Assembly: GCF_032334255.1 (NCBI RefSeq) | Contig: NZ_JAUHMF010000002.1 | Coordinates: 558,001 to 622,000 of the forward strand | Source: Thermanaerothrix solaris | GTDB taxonomy: Bacteria > Chloroflexota > Anaerolineae > Anaerolineales > Anaerolineaceae | Direction: 5' to 3' | Length of the DNA: 64,000 nt | Shown: piece by piece, positions 53,075 through 62,309 of the stretch | How the letters are laid out: each line of letters starts with the position of its first letter | Position numbering within the stretch: position 1 is the stretch's first letter | Position numbers and translations under genes: made by a program | Notes under the pieces: generated by a model | The model's database searches: none | What the model was told of the DNA's origin: nothing | What the model saw: the letters and a program-made list of their open reading frames with translations, nothing else

Positions 53075-55003
53075 ATGTCACAAAAATCCGGCCTTACGAA
53101 GCGCCGCCCCTTCCAGCCTACCCCGCTGAAGCGGCGCAGTCCCGTTCCACCTGATTTTGAAATCGCTCAGGAAGCCGATCTTAAACCCATCACTCAGGTG
53201 GCCGAGGAGTTGGGGTTACTCCCCGAGGAGATTGAACTCTACGGCCCCTACAAGGCCAAGGTGCGTCTGGAGGTGCTCGAACGACTCAAGGATGTCCCGA
53301 ATGGCAAGTACATTGATGTGACCGCAATCACGCCGACCCCTCTGGGCGAGGGCAAGACCACCACAACAGTGGGCTTGAGCCAGGCCCTGGGGGCGCACCT
53401 GGGCTATAGTGTGGTCACCTGCTTACGTCAGCCTAGTCAGGGGCCAACCTTTGGGATCAAAGGTGGGGCTGCCGGTGGTGGCTACAGCCAGGTCATTCCT
53501 ATGGAAGATTTCAACCTGCATCTGACTGGCGATATCCACGCCATCACGGCTGCCAACAACTTGCTGGCAGCGGCTATTGATGCCCGTATGTTGCACGAAG
53601 CCAGCGCCACCGACGAGCAACTTTTTGAACGTCTTTTCCCCAAAGATAAGAACGGCAAGCGCCACTTCGCCCGCAATATGTGGAATCGGCTGCGCAAGTT
53701 AGGCATTGATAAAACCGATCCGGATGAGATGACTCCTGAAGAGCGTAGCCGTTTTGTACGCCTGGATATTGACCCCGATTCGATCACCTGGCGGCGGGTC
53801 ATTGATACCAGTGATCGTTTTCTGCGGGCAATTACCATTGGCCAGGGCCCCGAAGAGAAGGGCATGGAGCGCAAAACCGGCTTCGATATTACCGTGGCCA
53901 GCGAATTAATGGCGATCCTGGCTCTCACCACGGATCTGGCCGATATGCGCCGCCGCATTGGGCGCGTAGTGATCGGTACTAACCGCCGGGGTGAGCCAAT
54001 TGACGCCGACGATTTAGGCGTTGCCGGCGCGATGACCGTTCTGATGAAAGACGCCATCAAACCGACCTTGATGCAAACGCTGGAAGGCACACCGGTCTTT
54101 GTCCATGCTGGACCGTTTGCCAACATCGCCCACGGTAACAGCAGCATCATCGCTGATATGATTGCGCTCAAATTGGCCGACTACGTGGTAACCGAATCCG
54201 GCTTCGGTTCCGACATGGGTATGGAGAAATTCTTCGATATCAAGTGCCGCTATTCCGGCCTGGTGCCGAATGCGGTGGTGATGGTCGCCACAGTGCGGGC
54301 GCTCAAGATGCATGGCGGTGGACCTAAGGTGGTGGCTGGCAAACCGCTGGATCACGCCTACACCGAAGAGAATCTGGATTTGCTCCGCGCCGGTCTGGGC
54401 AACCTGCTGGCACACATTGGCATCGCGCGCAAATTCGGCGTGCCAGTGGTGGTGGCGATCAATGCTTTCGCCACCGACACCCCGGCGGAGTTGGAACTCA
54501 TTCGTAAGGTGGCAGTGGAAGAAGGTGGTGCCGAAGCCGCGGTGGTGTGCCGCCATTGGGAACTCGGCGGCGAAGGTGCTGTGGAACTGGCCGAGGCCGT
54601 GGTCAAGGCAGCAGAGAAACCCTCCCAGTTCCGCTTCCTCTATCCACTGGATATACCGATCAAGGAAAAGATTGAAATCATTGCCCGTGAGGTTTATGGT
54701 GCTGATGGTGTGGATTACCTGCCCGAGGCCGAGGCCAAGATCGAAGAGTACACGCGGCTGGGCTTTGACAAGTTGCCTATCTGCATGGCCAAGACCCACC
54801 TCAGCCTGAGCCATGACCCCAACCTCAAGGGTGTGCCCAAAGGCTTTCGCATCCCGGTGCGCGATATTCGCGCGTCGGTGGGGGCGGGTTTCCTCTACCC
54901 CCTGCTGGGCACGATCAGCACCATGCCTGGCTTGCCCACTCGCCCCGCTTTTTACGATATTGACCTTGATTTTGAGACCGGGCGCGTGGTGGGGTTGTTC
55001 TAG
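53075..55003 (+). CDS. fhs: Formate-tetrahydrofolate ligase, eukaryote-like form
   Basis: A 642-residue ATP-dependent enzyme making 10-formyl-THF. The P-loop is PLGEGKTTTT (residues 91-97 at its core). It is about 85 residues longer than the usual bacterial enzyme. The extra N-terminus (PVPPDFEIAQEADLKPI) and the insert GIDKTDPDEMTPEERSRF followed by RLDIDPDSITW match the synthetase domain of eukaryotic C1-THF synthase. AGGAGAAGG precedes the ATG. Monocistronic, with its own terminator. Confidence 0.95.
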   Translation: MSQKSGLTKRRPFQPTPLKRRSPVPPDFEIAQEADLKPITQVAEELGLLPEEIELYGPYKAKVRLEVLERLKDVPNGKYIDVTAITPTPLGEGKTTTTVGLSQALGAHLGYSVVTCLRQPSQGPTFGIKGGAAGGGYSQVIPMEDFNLHLTGDIHAITAANNLLAAAIDARMLHEASATDEQLFERLFPKDKNGKRHFARNMWNRLRKLGIDKTDPDEMTPEERSRFVRLDIDPDSITWRRVIDTSDRFLRAITIGQGPEEKGMERKTGFDITVASELMAILALTTDLADMRRRIGRVVIGTNRRGEPIDADDLGVAGAMTVLMKDAIKPTLMQTLEGTPVFVHAGPFANIAHGNSSIIADMIALKLADYVVTESGFGSDMGMEKFFDIKCRYSGLVPNAVVMVATVRALKMHGGGPKVVAGKPLDHAYTEENLDLLRAGLGNLLAHIGIARKFGVPVVVAINAFATDTPAELELIRKVAVEEGGAEAAVVCRHWELGGEGAVELAEAVVKAAEKPSQFRFLYPLDIPIKEKIEIIAREVYGADGVDYLPEAEAKIEEYTRLGFDKLPICMAKTHLSLSHDPNLKGVPKGFRIPVRDIRASVGAGFLYPLLGTISTMPGLPTRPAFYDIDLDFETGRVVGLF

Positions 55004-55030
55004 AACCCTTGGTGTTGAAGCAACGAACTG

Positions 55031-55059
55031 GCGCCTGCTCCACCCGGAGCAGGCGCTTT
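55031..55059 (+). terminator. Terminator of fhs
   Basis: A perfect 11-bp stem GCGCCTGCTCC/GGAGCAGGCGC with a 4-base loop, followed by TTT. Confidence 0.75.
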
Positions 55060-55089
55060 GATCTTCGCCGGGTGCACATTCAGCAGGCA

Positions 55090-55118
55090 TTGACGATAAC
55101 CCTTGGGAAGGGTATGAT
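55090..55118 (+). promoter_or_regulatory. Promoter of the surface-glycan genes
   Basis: TTGACG (55090-55095) and TATGAT (55113-55118), 17 bases apart, about 45 bases before the first ATG. Confidence 0.7.
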
Positions 55119-55162
55119 TCTGCCCTGCCTGAATTTTGAAATCATCTTTTTAAGGAGAGATC

Positions 55163-56041
55163 ATGGCGAAGGCGATTAAAATCGGCGAGCAATGGGTGGG
55201 GGAGGGTTATCCAACCTACATCGTAGCCGAAATTGGGATCAACCATAACGGCGACATTGAGATTGCCAAGCGTCTGATGAATGCGGCCTATCGGGCCGGG
55301 GTGGACGCGGTGAAATTTCAGAAGCGCACCCCTGAATTGTGTGTTCCACCCGACCAACAAAATGTCATGCGGGAAACCCCCTGGGGGTATATCACCTACC
55401 TGGATTACCGCCGCAAGATGGAATTTGGTGAGGCCGAGTACCGCGAAATTGACGCCCACGCCCGTGAATTGGGCATTACCTGGTTCGCCTCGGTCTGGGA
55501 CGAACCTTCGGTGGACTTTTTGGAAGCTTTCGACCCGGTGGCGTATAAAATCCCTTCCGCCGCACTCACCGACCACAACCTGCTCCGCAAGGTGCGCTCG
55601 ACTGGACGCCCGATCATCCTCTCGACTGGTATGTCCACCTTTGAGCAAATCCGTGAGGCCGTGAAACTGCTGGATCCTGACAATCTGCTAATCTGCCATA
55701 CCACCAGCACGTATCCCTGCCCGCCCGAAGAACTCAATTTACGCATGATCCAAACTCTAAAACGAGAATATCCCGATATTCCCATTGGCTACTCCGGCCA
55801 TGAGGTGGGTTTGATCCCTTCGGTGGTGGCCGTTGCTCTCGGTGCATGCCTGATCGAACGCCACATCACGCTGGATCGAGCGATGTGGGGGAGTGATCAG
55901 GCGGCTTCGGTTGAGCCCGGTGGCTTTGAGCGCCTGGTGAAGTATATCCGAGTGACCGAGCAAGCCCTGGGGGATGGGGTAAAGCGCGTTTACGAAAGCG
56001 AGTTGCCCTCTCTGCGGAAACTGCGTCGGTTTGGAGTCTGA
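55163..56041 (+). CDS. NeuB-family nonulosonate synthase lacking the SAF domain
   Basis: A 292-residue TIM-barrel enzyme of the sialic acid synthase family, condensing PEP with an amino sugar. VAEIGINHNGD, AVKFQKRTPEL, KIPSAALTDHNLL, ILSTGMSTFEQI and GYSGHEVGL are all typical. Ordinary NeuB proteins are near 345 residues and end in an antifreeze-like SAF domain; this one stops after the barrel. It could make a sialic-, legionaminic- or pseudaminic-type sugar, or another acid. Two glycan-related genes follow closely. Confidence 0.85.
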   Translation: MAKAIKIGEQWVGEGYPTYIVAEIGINHNGDIEIAKRLMNAAYRAGVDAVKFQKRTPELCVPPDQQNVMRETPWGYITYLDYRRKMEFGEAEYREIDAHARELGITWFASVWDEPSVDFLEAFDPVAYKIPSAALTDHNLLRKVRSTGRPIILSTGMSTFEQIREAVKLLDPDNLLICHTTSTYPCPPEELNLRMIQTLKREYPDIPIGYSGHEVGLIPSVVAVALGACLIERHITLDRAMWGSDQAASVEPGGFERLVKYIRVTEQALGDGVKRVYESELPSLRKLRRFGV

Positions 56042-56044
56042 AGC

Positions 56045-57709
56045 GTGCCACCTTCCCCGTTGTCCCTCGCGCGCTTACACAATAGCATAAGGCACCGAGC
56101 GCGTCGCTGGCAGAATAATCTTCACCTCCGCTGGCTGGGGCGGCAAGTGGCCGCCCACGCCCCGGTGGACGCCCGCACACCGCCGGTTATCCTCTTTAAT
56201 GCCTCCACGCGCTTGGTCGGGTTGAGCCTGAACGCGGCCTTCTCACTACTGACCGCCTGGGCCTTGCATCTCTCCGGGACGCCCGTAGTGCATTTTGTTT
56301 GCCATCAGGGGCTACGACCATGTGTGTTAGGGACGGATCGTGATGATCCTACCCGTCTCCCGCCGTGTGCCTCTTGCTTAGCCCAGTCGCGGGCAGTGTA
56401 TGCGCATGCCCAGGTCGCTCCTTTTATCTATCAGGAAGAGCCAAAACTGGGAGCGGCTCTGCAAGGATTGACCCTGAACGCGTTGATGGATTTGGTTTAT
56501 GAAGGGATGCCGTTAGGGGCGCTGGTGCTACCGGCAATGCGCTGGATTTTACGGCGCCACACCCTGATGGATGATGAACCGACGCGTTATCTGTATCGCC
56601 AATATATCCTTTCGGCATGGAGCGTGGGAAAGCAGTTCGCTGCCCTTGTGGAGCAGGTGCAGCCGCTGGCGGTTGTGGTCTTTAACGGTCAGTTTTACCC
56701 CGAGGCAACGGCGCGTTGGGTGGCGCAGCAGCGGGGCATTCGCGTTATCACCCATGAAGTAGGATTGCGCCCGTTCTCGGCCTTCTTTACGGAAGGGGAA
56801 GCCACTGCTTATCCGATCCAGATTCCAACGGAGTTTACCCTCACGGCGGAGCAAGAAGCGCGCCTGGATGCCTATCTCTCGCAGCGCTTTCAGGGGCAGT
56901 TTACCATGGCGGGTATTCGCTTTTGGCCGGAGATGCGCGGCTTGGATGAAACCTGGCAGCAGCGTTTGAGTGCTTTCCGTCAAGTGGTGCCGGTCTTCAC
57001 CAACGTCATTTTTGATACCAGCCAACCGCATGCCAACACCCTGTTCCCAGATATGTTTGCCTGGCTGAACGCCCTTTTAGATCTGATACGCGCCCACCCG
57101 GAAACCCTATTTGTCATCCGCGCCCATCCGGATGAGTTGCGCCCGGGCAAAGAAAGTCGTGAGACGGTGGCGGCGTGGGTGGAGCAACACGGGGTGAAAA
57201 ATCTGCCCAATGTGGTTTTTGTCGGACCACGCGAGTATCTCAGTTCGTATGAACTCATTCAGCGCTCCAAGTTCGTGATGGTCTATAACTCGTCTATCGG
57301 TCTAGAAGCCTCGATTATGGGCGTGCCGGTGCTGTGTGCGGGGCGTGCCCGTTACACGCAGTACCCCACGGTGTTCTTCCCTCCCAACGCTGGAGAATAT
57401 CTGCGCCAGGCGGAGGCTTTTTTGAACGCAGAACGCATCGAAGTCCCTCCCGAATTCGTTCGGGAGGCGCGGCGGTTCTTATATTATCAACTTTTCGTGG
57501 CTTCATTGCCATTTGAGGATTATCTCGAAGAGGATGGCATTTGGCCAGGGTTCGTGCGTTTGAAGCCGTTTGATTGGCAGGCGCTGTTACCTCAAGCATC
57601 GCCGACCTTACGCGTTATTGTCGAAGGTATTACCCGCGGCAATCCTTTTGTCTTAGAACCAGCAGAGGGTGCGCTTGCACATTCACTACCCCTTATGTCT
57701 GAGGGATAA
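56045..57709 (+). CDS. Glycosyltransferase-like (capsule-type) protein
   Basis: A 554-residue cytoplasmic protein, starting at GTG three bases after the NeuB-like gene. The second half shows features of GT-B enzymes and capsule-synthesis proteins: LFVIRAHPDELRPG, VVFVGPREYLSSYELIQRS and YNSSIGLEASIMGVPVLC, which is the usual nucleotide-sugar site pattern. The first half has a CASCLAQS motif of unknown meaning. Its place between a NeuB-like gene and a GT2 gene supports a role in surface glycan assembly. Family assignment is tentative. Confidence 0.65.
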   Translation: MPPSPLSLARLHNSIRHRARRWQNNLHLRWLGRQVAAHAPVDARTPPVILFNASTRLVGLSLNAAFSLLTAWALHLSGTPVVHFVCHQGLRPCVLGTDRDDPTRLPPCASCLAQSRAVYAHAQVAPFIYQEEPKLGAALQGLTLNALMDLVYEGMPLGALVLPAMRWILRRHTLMDDEPTRYLYRQYILSAWSVGKQFAALVEQVQPLAVVVFNGQFYPEATARWVAQQRGIRVITHEVGLRPFSAFFTEGEATAYPIQIPTEFTLTAEQEARLDAYLSQRFQGQFTMAGIRFWPEMRGLDETWQQRLSAFRQVVPVFTNVIFDTSQPHANTLFPDMFAWLNALLDLIRAHPETLFVIRAHPDELRPGKESRETVAAWVEQHGVKNLPNVVFVGPREYLSSYELIQRSKFVMVYNSSIGLEASIMGVPVLCAGRARYTQYPTVFFPPNAGEYLRQAEAFLNAERIEVPPEFVREARRFLYYQLFVASLPFEDYLEEDGIWPGFVRLKPFDWQALLPQASPTLRVIVEGITRGNPFVLEPAEGALAHSLPLMSEG

Positions 57710-57711
57710 CC

Positions 57712-58677
57712 ATGCCGGTTTGTTCGGTGGTGATTCGGGCGTATAACGAGGCGCAACATATCGGTCGTCTCTTGGAGGGTATCCGTCATCAGACTCTGCG
57801 CGACGTTGAGGTGATACTGGTAGATTCGGGGTCAACCGACGCAACTGTAGCCATTGCGAAGCGCTACGGGGTAAAAATTACCCACATCCAACCCCAGGAA
57901 TTCACCTTTGGGCGCTCGCTAAATTATGGCATTCGTGAGGCCACAGCGCCTTTTATCGTGATGGCCAGTGCACATGTCTATCCGGTCTACCCGGATTGGT
58001 TGGAGCGTTTACTGGAACCGTTTGAGGACGCTCAAGTGGCGCTGACCTATGGTAAGCAGCGTGGGCATGCGGTGACCAAGTTTTCGGAACACCAGATTTT
58101 TCGCCGTTGGTATCCGGATCAATCTATTCCGCGCCAGCCGCATCCATTTTGTAACAACGCCAATGCAGCCATCCGGCGTGCCTTATGGGAACAGCACCCT
58201 TATGACGAGTCGCTACCGGCACTGGAAGACCTGGCCTGGGCGCGCTGGGCACAAGCGCAGGGCTATGCCATCAGTTATGTGGCCGAAGCCGAGGTGATTC
58301 ACGTTCACCGCGAGACCTGGCGTGGAATTTATAACCGCTACCGACGAGAAGGGATGGCGTTCAAGCAGATTTATCCTCACGAGCGTTTTGGTTTACGGGA
58401 TCTGGTACGCCTGTGGGTAAGCAACGTGTGGAATGACTGGCAGGTAGCACGCCGAGAGGGGGTGTGGCGGCGCGAGTGGTGGAATGTCATGCGCTTCCGC
58501 TGGGCGCAGTTCTGGGGGACGTATCAGGGTTACCGCCAGAGCGGGCCGTTAACCTGGGCGTTGCGTCAGACGTTTTATTACCCGCAATCAACACCACCTG
58601 TGGTCAGCGGTCGGGAAGAGCGGCAGCGCGATGTTGCGCCAATCCCCTACCACGAGGTAGAGGATTGGGAGGTATAA
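57712..58677 (+). CDS. Family 2 glycosyltransferase
   Basis: A 321-residue GT-A enzyme. VVIRAYNEAQHIGRLLEG, the nucleotide site VDSGSTDATVAIA and the acidic LEDLAWARWAQ are present. It resembles rhamnosyltransferases of O-antigen synthesis. The start is two bases after the preceding stop, so the three genes form an operon. No membrane segment is evident. Confidence 0.9.
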   Translation: MPVCSVVIRAYNEAQHIGRLLEGIRHQTLRDVEVILVDSGSTDATVAIAKRYGVKITHIQPQEFTFGRSLNYGIREATAPFIVMASAHVYPVYPDWLERLLEPFEDAQVALTYGKQRGHAVTKFSEHQIFRRWYPDQSIPRQPHPFCNNANAAIRRALWEQHPYDESLPALEDLAWARWAQAQGYAISYVAEAEVIHVHRETWRGIYNRYRREGMAFKQIYPHERFGLRDLVRLWVSNVWNDWQVARREGVWRREWWNVMRFRWAQFWGTYQGYRQSGPLTWALRQTFYYPQSTPPVVSGREERQRDVAPIPYHEVEDWEV

Positions 58678-58781
58678 GAAGGGCATTGGGGCTGGTGCTA
58701 GGGCTTATAATACAGAAAGAACGGGCTAGCGTGTAATGCCAGATCACTTGAATCTACTATCTTCAGGGAAAGGAGTCAGCC

Positions 58782-59249
58782 ATGAAAGGGAGTCCTAAGG
58801 TTATTGATGTACTCAATCACCTCCTGGCGGATGAATTGACCGCCATCAACCAGTACATGGTGCATTCAGAAATGTGCGCCAACTGGGGATATGAGAAACT
58901 GCATGAAGCCATCGAAAAGCGCGCCATCACCGAGATGCACCATGCCGAGAAACTGATCGCACGGATTATTTTCCTGGAAGGCAAACCGATTGTGAGCCAG
59001 TTAAACCCTCTTCACATTGGCGAGGAGGTTGAAGTCCAACTAAAAGGGGATCTGCAAGCTGAATACGACGCCATAAAAGCCTATAATGCCGCCATCCGGC
59101 TGGCAGTTGAGGAAGCCGATCACGGCACACGCGCTCTACTGGAAAGCATTTTGCAAGACGAAGAAGACCATGCTGACTGGATCGAGGCTCAATTGGATCA
59201 GATCAGCCACATGGGGTTGCAAAACTATCTGGTTGAACAGACCGACTGA
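58782..59249 (+). CDS. bfr: Bacterioferritin
   Basis: A 155-residue iron-storage four-helix protein. The diiron ligands Glu18, Glu51, His54, Glu94, Glu127 and His130 are all in place, and Met52 is the heme ligand, with the same numbering as E. coli Bfr. AAAGGAG precedes the ATG; a TATAAT lies at 58706-58711. Forms a 24-mer cage in the cytoplasm. Confidence 0.97.
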   Translation: MKGSPKVIDVLNHLLADELTAINQYMVHSEMCANWGYEKLHEAIEKRAITEMHHAEKLIARIIFLEGKPIVSQLNPLHIGEEVEVQLKGDLQAEYDAIKAYNAAIRLAVEEADHGTRALLESILQDEEDHADWIEAQLDQISHMGLQNYLVEQTD

Positions 59250-59278
59250 TCTGCGTTGGGTTTAGAGGTAAAGCCTGA

Positions 59279-59989
59279 ATGCCAAAACCTCTTATCGGTA
59301 TCACATTAGGGCGCAAGTTCAAGGACGATGAGGGTTTATTCGCGATCAGCGAGACCTATATTACCGCCGTGGAACGGGCGGGGGGCATTGGGGTATTGCT
59401 TCCCGCCCTCCGCGACGATGAAGCGGTACATCGGGTGTTTCAACGCTTGGATGGTTTGCTGCTTACCGGAGGTGCGGATGTAGATCCTGCCCTCTTTGGT
59501 GGACAACCTCACCCCAGCGTCTATGGTGTGGATGCCTGCCGTGATGCTACCGAGATCGCCCTGGTGCGTATGGCAGTGGAAAACGGGTGGCCCTTCTTGG
59601 GGATTTGCCGTGGGATTCAGGTGATCAACGTGGCGCTAGGGGGTACACTTTATACCGACCTGCCCGATCAATTGGGCCCTCAGGTGGCGCACCGCTCCGA
59701 GGAAGTCGGACATCCTGTGCGGATTGATCCCTCCAGTCGGCTGGCCAGTGTGGTAAATACCGTTGAACTTCGGGTCAATTCCTATCATCACCAAGGGATT
59801 GAGCGCTTGGCGCCGGGTTTAAAGGCGGTCGGGTGGGCGCCGGATGGACTGATTGAAGCGGTGGAAGTGCCCGGACATCCCTTTGGGTTGGGGGTGCAAT
59901 GGCATCCGGAACGGCGTCTGGATTCCCCACCGCACCTGGCATTATTTGAAGCCTTGATACAGGCAGCGCAAGGTGGATACAACGGCTGA
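59279..59989 (+). CDS. Gamma-glutamyl hydrolase-like amidase (peptidase C26)
   Basis: A 236-residue class I amidotransferase-fold hydrolase of the PuuD/C26 type. The nucleophile is Cys110 in LGICRGIQVIN; the His-Glu pair is in GVQWHPE. Likely substrates are gamma-glutamyl-GABA or other gamma-glutamyl amides. It overlaps murI by 17 bases. Confidence 0.88.
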   Translation: MPKPLIGITLGRKFKDDEGLFAISETYITAVERAGGIGVLLPALRDDEAVHRVFQRLDGLLLTGGADVDPALFGGQPHPSVYGVDACRDATEIALVRMAVENGWPFLGICRGIQVINVALGGTLYTDLPDQLGPQVAHRSEEVGHPVRIDPSSRLASVVNTVELRVNSYHHQGIERLAPGLKAVGWAPDGLIEAVEVPGHPFGLGVQWHPERRLDSPPHLALFEALIQAAQGGYNG

Positions 59990-60830
59990 AGCAGTAGCTA
60001 TTGGGATCTTTGATTCGGGCGTGGGCGGTCTTTCGGTTTTGCGAGCGATCCGCGCGCTATTACCTCAACATCCTGTCATCTACCTGGCGGATCAGGCGCA
60101 TGTCCCGTATGGTCCGCGGTCTCTGGAAGAAGTGCGTGGGTTTGCCGAAGGAATTACCCGATTTCTGCTCCGCCATGGGGCGCGGGTAATTGTGGTGGCG
60201 TGCAACACGGCCTCAGCAGCCGCGTTATACCATTTACGCACGATGTACCCCGACGTGCCGTTTGTGGGGATGGAACCGGCGGTCAAGCCCGCAGCAGAAC
60301 AGACGCAGACCGGGCGCGTGGGCGTGCTGGCTACCCCGGCGACCTTTCAGGGTGCATTGTATGCCTCGGTGGTGGAACGCTTTGCCAGCCATGTACGCCT
60401 GTATCAAGATACCTGCCCGGGTCTGGTGGAAGCCATTGAAGCCGGCGATTTAAATGGCGAGACCCCGCGCCAGATCCTGGAACGGGCACTCCGGCCCATG
60501 CTGGCAGAGGGCATTGATACCGTGGTATTGGGGTGCACCCATTATCCTTTTGTGATCCCCTTGATTCAAGAAATTACGGGGGCAGAGGTGCGGGTGATTG
60601 ATCCAGCCCCAGCAGTGGCCCGCCAAACCCAGCGCGTATTGGACCAACGAGGCTGGTTGACGCCATTGGGCCGTGCGGGCAAGGTGCGGTTTTTCACCAG
60701 TGGCGAGGTGGAACGGCTTCGGATGCAGGTGCAGCGGCTGTTGGGTGAACGTGAAGTGACGGTCGAAAAAGTGGTTTGGAGCGGGGGAGAGGTTAGGTTG
60801 ATGTCATCAGTTACTATTTCAACCTCTTAA
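59973..60830 (+). CDS. murI: Glutamate racemase
   Basis: A 285-residue enzyme supplying D-glutamate for peptidoglycan. IGIFDSGVGGLSVL, Cys77 in VVACNTASAAAL and Cys188 in VLGCTHYPF give the two catalytic cysteines. Starts at GTG inside the preceding gene; no better start exists before the conserved core. Confidence 0.94.
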   Translation: MDTTAEAVAIGIFDSGVGGLSVLRAIRALLPQHPVIYLADQAHVPYGPRSLEEVRGFAEGITRFLLRHGARVIVVACNTASAAALYHLRTMYPDVPFVGMEPAVKPAAEQTQTGRVGVLATPATFQGALYASVVERFASHVRLYQDTCPGLVEAIEAGDLNGETPRQILERALRPMLAEGIDTVVLGCTHYPFVIPLIQEITGAEVRVIDPAPAVARQTQRVLDQRGWLTPLGRAGKVRFFTSGEVERLRMQVQRLLGEREVTVEKVVWSGGEVRLMSSVTISTS

Positions 60831-60940
60831 ACTTGAGGCTGCACGGTTGGATGCCCTCAAGCGCAGTTAAGCCATGGGCAAAAGCACCCCTGGTCGCCTG
60901 AGGTCGGTTAAAATAAGACCAAGGAGGCTGAACTTATCCT

Positions 60941-61468
60941 ATGCCACGGACGGAAATTGACTTAGATCCGGTAACGCACATCACCGCCGATGCTATTGGT
61001 AAGCCCGGCCAGCGCGTTTTCTACCTCCAGGCCTGGCAGGGGGCGCAGTCGGTGACCTTGCTCATCGAAAAGGTGCAGTTGCAAACTTTGGCCCTGGGCG
61101 TGACGCAGTTCTTAGAGGAACTGGGCCGGCGCTATCCCGGTTTGCCACCAGCGTCACCGCTTTACCAGGAAGTGGCCATGCACATTCAGCCACCGGTGGA
61201 TCCGCTCTTCCGCGTGGGTGAGATGGGGTTGGCTTATGACCCCGATCGTGACTTAGTCTGCCTGGTAGCCTATGAACTGGTCGCTGATGAAGGCGGAGAA
61301 GAGGAAACTTCAGTGGTGCGCTTTTGGTGCACGCGTTCTCAGTTATTGGCGCTTGCGGCGTGGGGTTTAGAGGTGGTTAATCGTGGGCGACCGATTTGTC
61401 CCCAGTGCGGGGAGCCGATGGATCCCGAGGGCCATTTTTGCCCCCGTCGTAATGGGCACAAACATTGA
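60941..61468 (+). CDS. DUF3090 protein
   Basis: A 175-residue protein of the DUF3090 (TIGR03847) family, known mainly from actinobacteria and some Chloroflexota. GQRVFYLQAWQG and the acidic middle match. A C-terminal zinc-ribbon-like CPQCGEPMDPEGHFC is present. Function unknown. AAGGAGG precedes the ATG. The next gene encodes its usual partner. Confidence 0.87.
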   Translation: MPRTEIDLDPVTHITADAIGKPGQRVFYLQAWQGAQSVTLLIEKVQLQTLALGVTQFLEELGRRYPGLPPASPLYQEVAMHIQPPVDPLFRVGEMGLAYDPDRDLVCLVAYELVADEGGEEETSVVRFWCTRSQLLALAAWGLEVVNRGRPICPQCGEPMDPEGHFCPRRNGHKH

Positions 61469-61499
61469 TCCTGAGGGTGTGAACTGAGCCGGTAAGCGA

Positions 61500-62234
61500 A
61501 TGGGTGGCACAAGTGACGAGACGCGGATCATCCAGGCGTTGGAGCATGGGGAGATCACGCTACGAGGGGAGATGCTGTTCGGCTCCAATGATACGTTTTT
61601 GGTACAGGTGCATTATCAGGATGAGGACATTCCAGCGGTTTACAAGCCTACCCGGGGCGAACAACCCTTGTGGGATTTTCCCCCTGGCACTTTAGCCCTG
61701 CGTGAAGTGGCGGCCTATGTGGTAAGCCAGGCGCTGGGTTGGGAGTTGGTGCCGCCCACGATTTATCGGCGCAAAGGGCCATTGGGCAAAGGCTCGCTGC
61801 AATTTTTCATTGCCCACGACCCGGAGTATCACTACTTCACCTTTACCCCTGAGGATCGTCAGCGTTTGCGCCCGGTGGCGCTGTTCGATATCCTGGTCAA
61901 CAATGCCGATCGCAAGGGAGGACATATTCTGTTTGACCATGATCATCATTTGTGGTTGATAGATCATGGGATTTGTTTTCACGTAGAAGATAAATTGCGC
62001 ACGGTCGTGTGGGATTTCGCCGGGGAGCCCATTCCACCGCCGTATGCGGACGACATTGAGCGTTTTGTTAGCGCTTTGGAAAGACGTTCTGCGCCGTGGG
62101 TTGCAACGCTGGAGGCCCTCTTAAGCACCGCCGAAATCCAAGCCCTCTTACGGCGGGCACAGCGCTTGCTTCGTGGGGGTTGTTTCCCTCGCCCTCCGAC
62201 CGGGCGGCGATACTACCCCTGGCCACCGGTTTAG
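61500..62234 (+). CDS. SCO1664-family kinase-like protein
   Basis: A 244-residue protein of the SCO1664 (TIGR03843) family, distantly like PI3/4-kinase and HipA folds. The ATP-site pattern includes VYKPTRGEQPLWDFP, VNNADRKGGHIL and LIDHGICF, where Asn and the two Asp residues could bind metal and ATP. Always found with DUF3090; in actinobacteria a histidine-phosphatase gene (MSMEG_4193 type) completes the set, but it is not here. Ribosome site weak. Confidence 0.85.
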   Translation: MGGTSDETRIIQALEHGEITLRGEMLFGSNDTFLVQVHYQDEDIPAVYKPTRGEQPLWDFPPGTLALREVAAYVVSQALGWELVPPTIYRRKGPLGKGSLQFFIAHDPEYHYFTFTPEDRQRLRPVALFDILVNNADRKGGHILFDHDHHLWLIDHGICFHVEDKLRTVVWDFAGEPIPPPYADDIERFVSALERRSAPWVATLEALLSTAEIQALLRRAQRLLRGGCFPRPPTGRRYYPWPPV

Positions 62235-62236
62235 GT

Positions 62237-62264
62237 TTGACATTCTGGGGGTTTATGGTACAAC
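62237..62264 (+). promoter_or_regulatory. Promoter of homoserine dehydrogenase gene
   Basis: TTGACA (62237-62242) and TACAAC (62259-62264), 16 bases apart. Confidence 0.6.
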
Positions 62265-62309
62265 ATGCATGATATTCACGATGATCACAGACAAGCGGAG
62301 GAATGAGCG

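Noticed and set aside
54014..55090. 358-codon open frame antisense to fhs
   Set aside because: It is fully opposite a well-conserved enzyme and has no domain.
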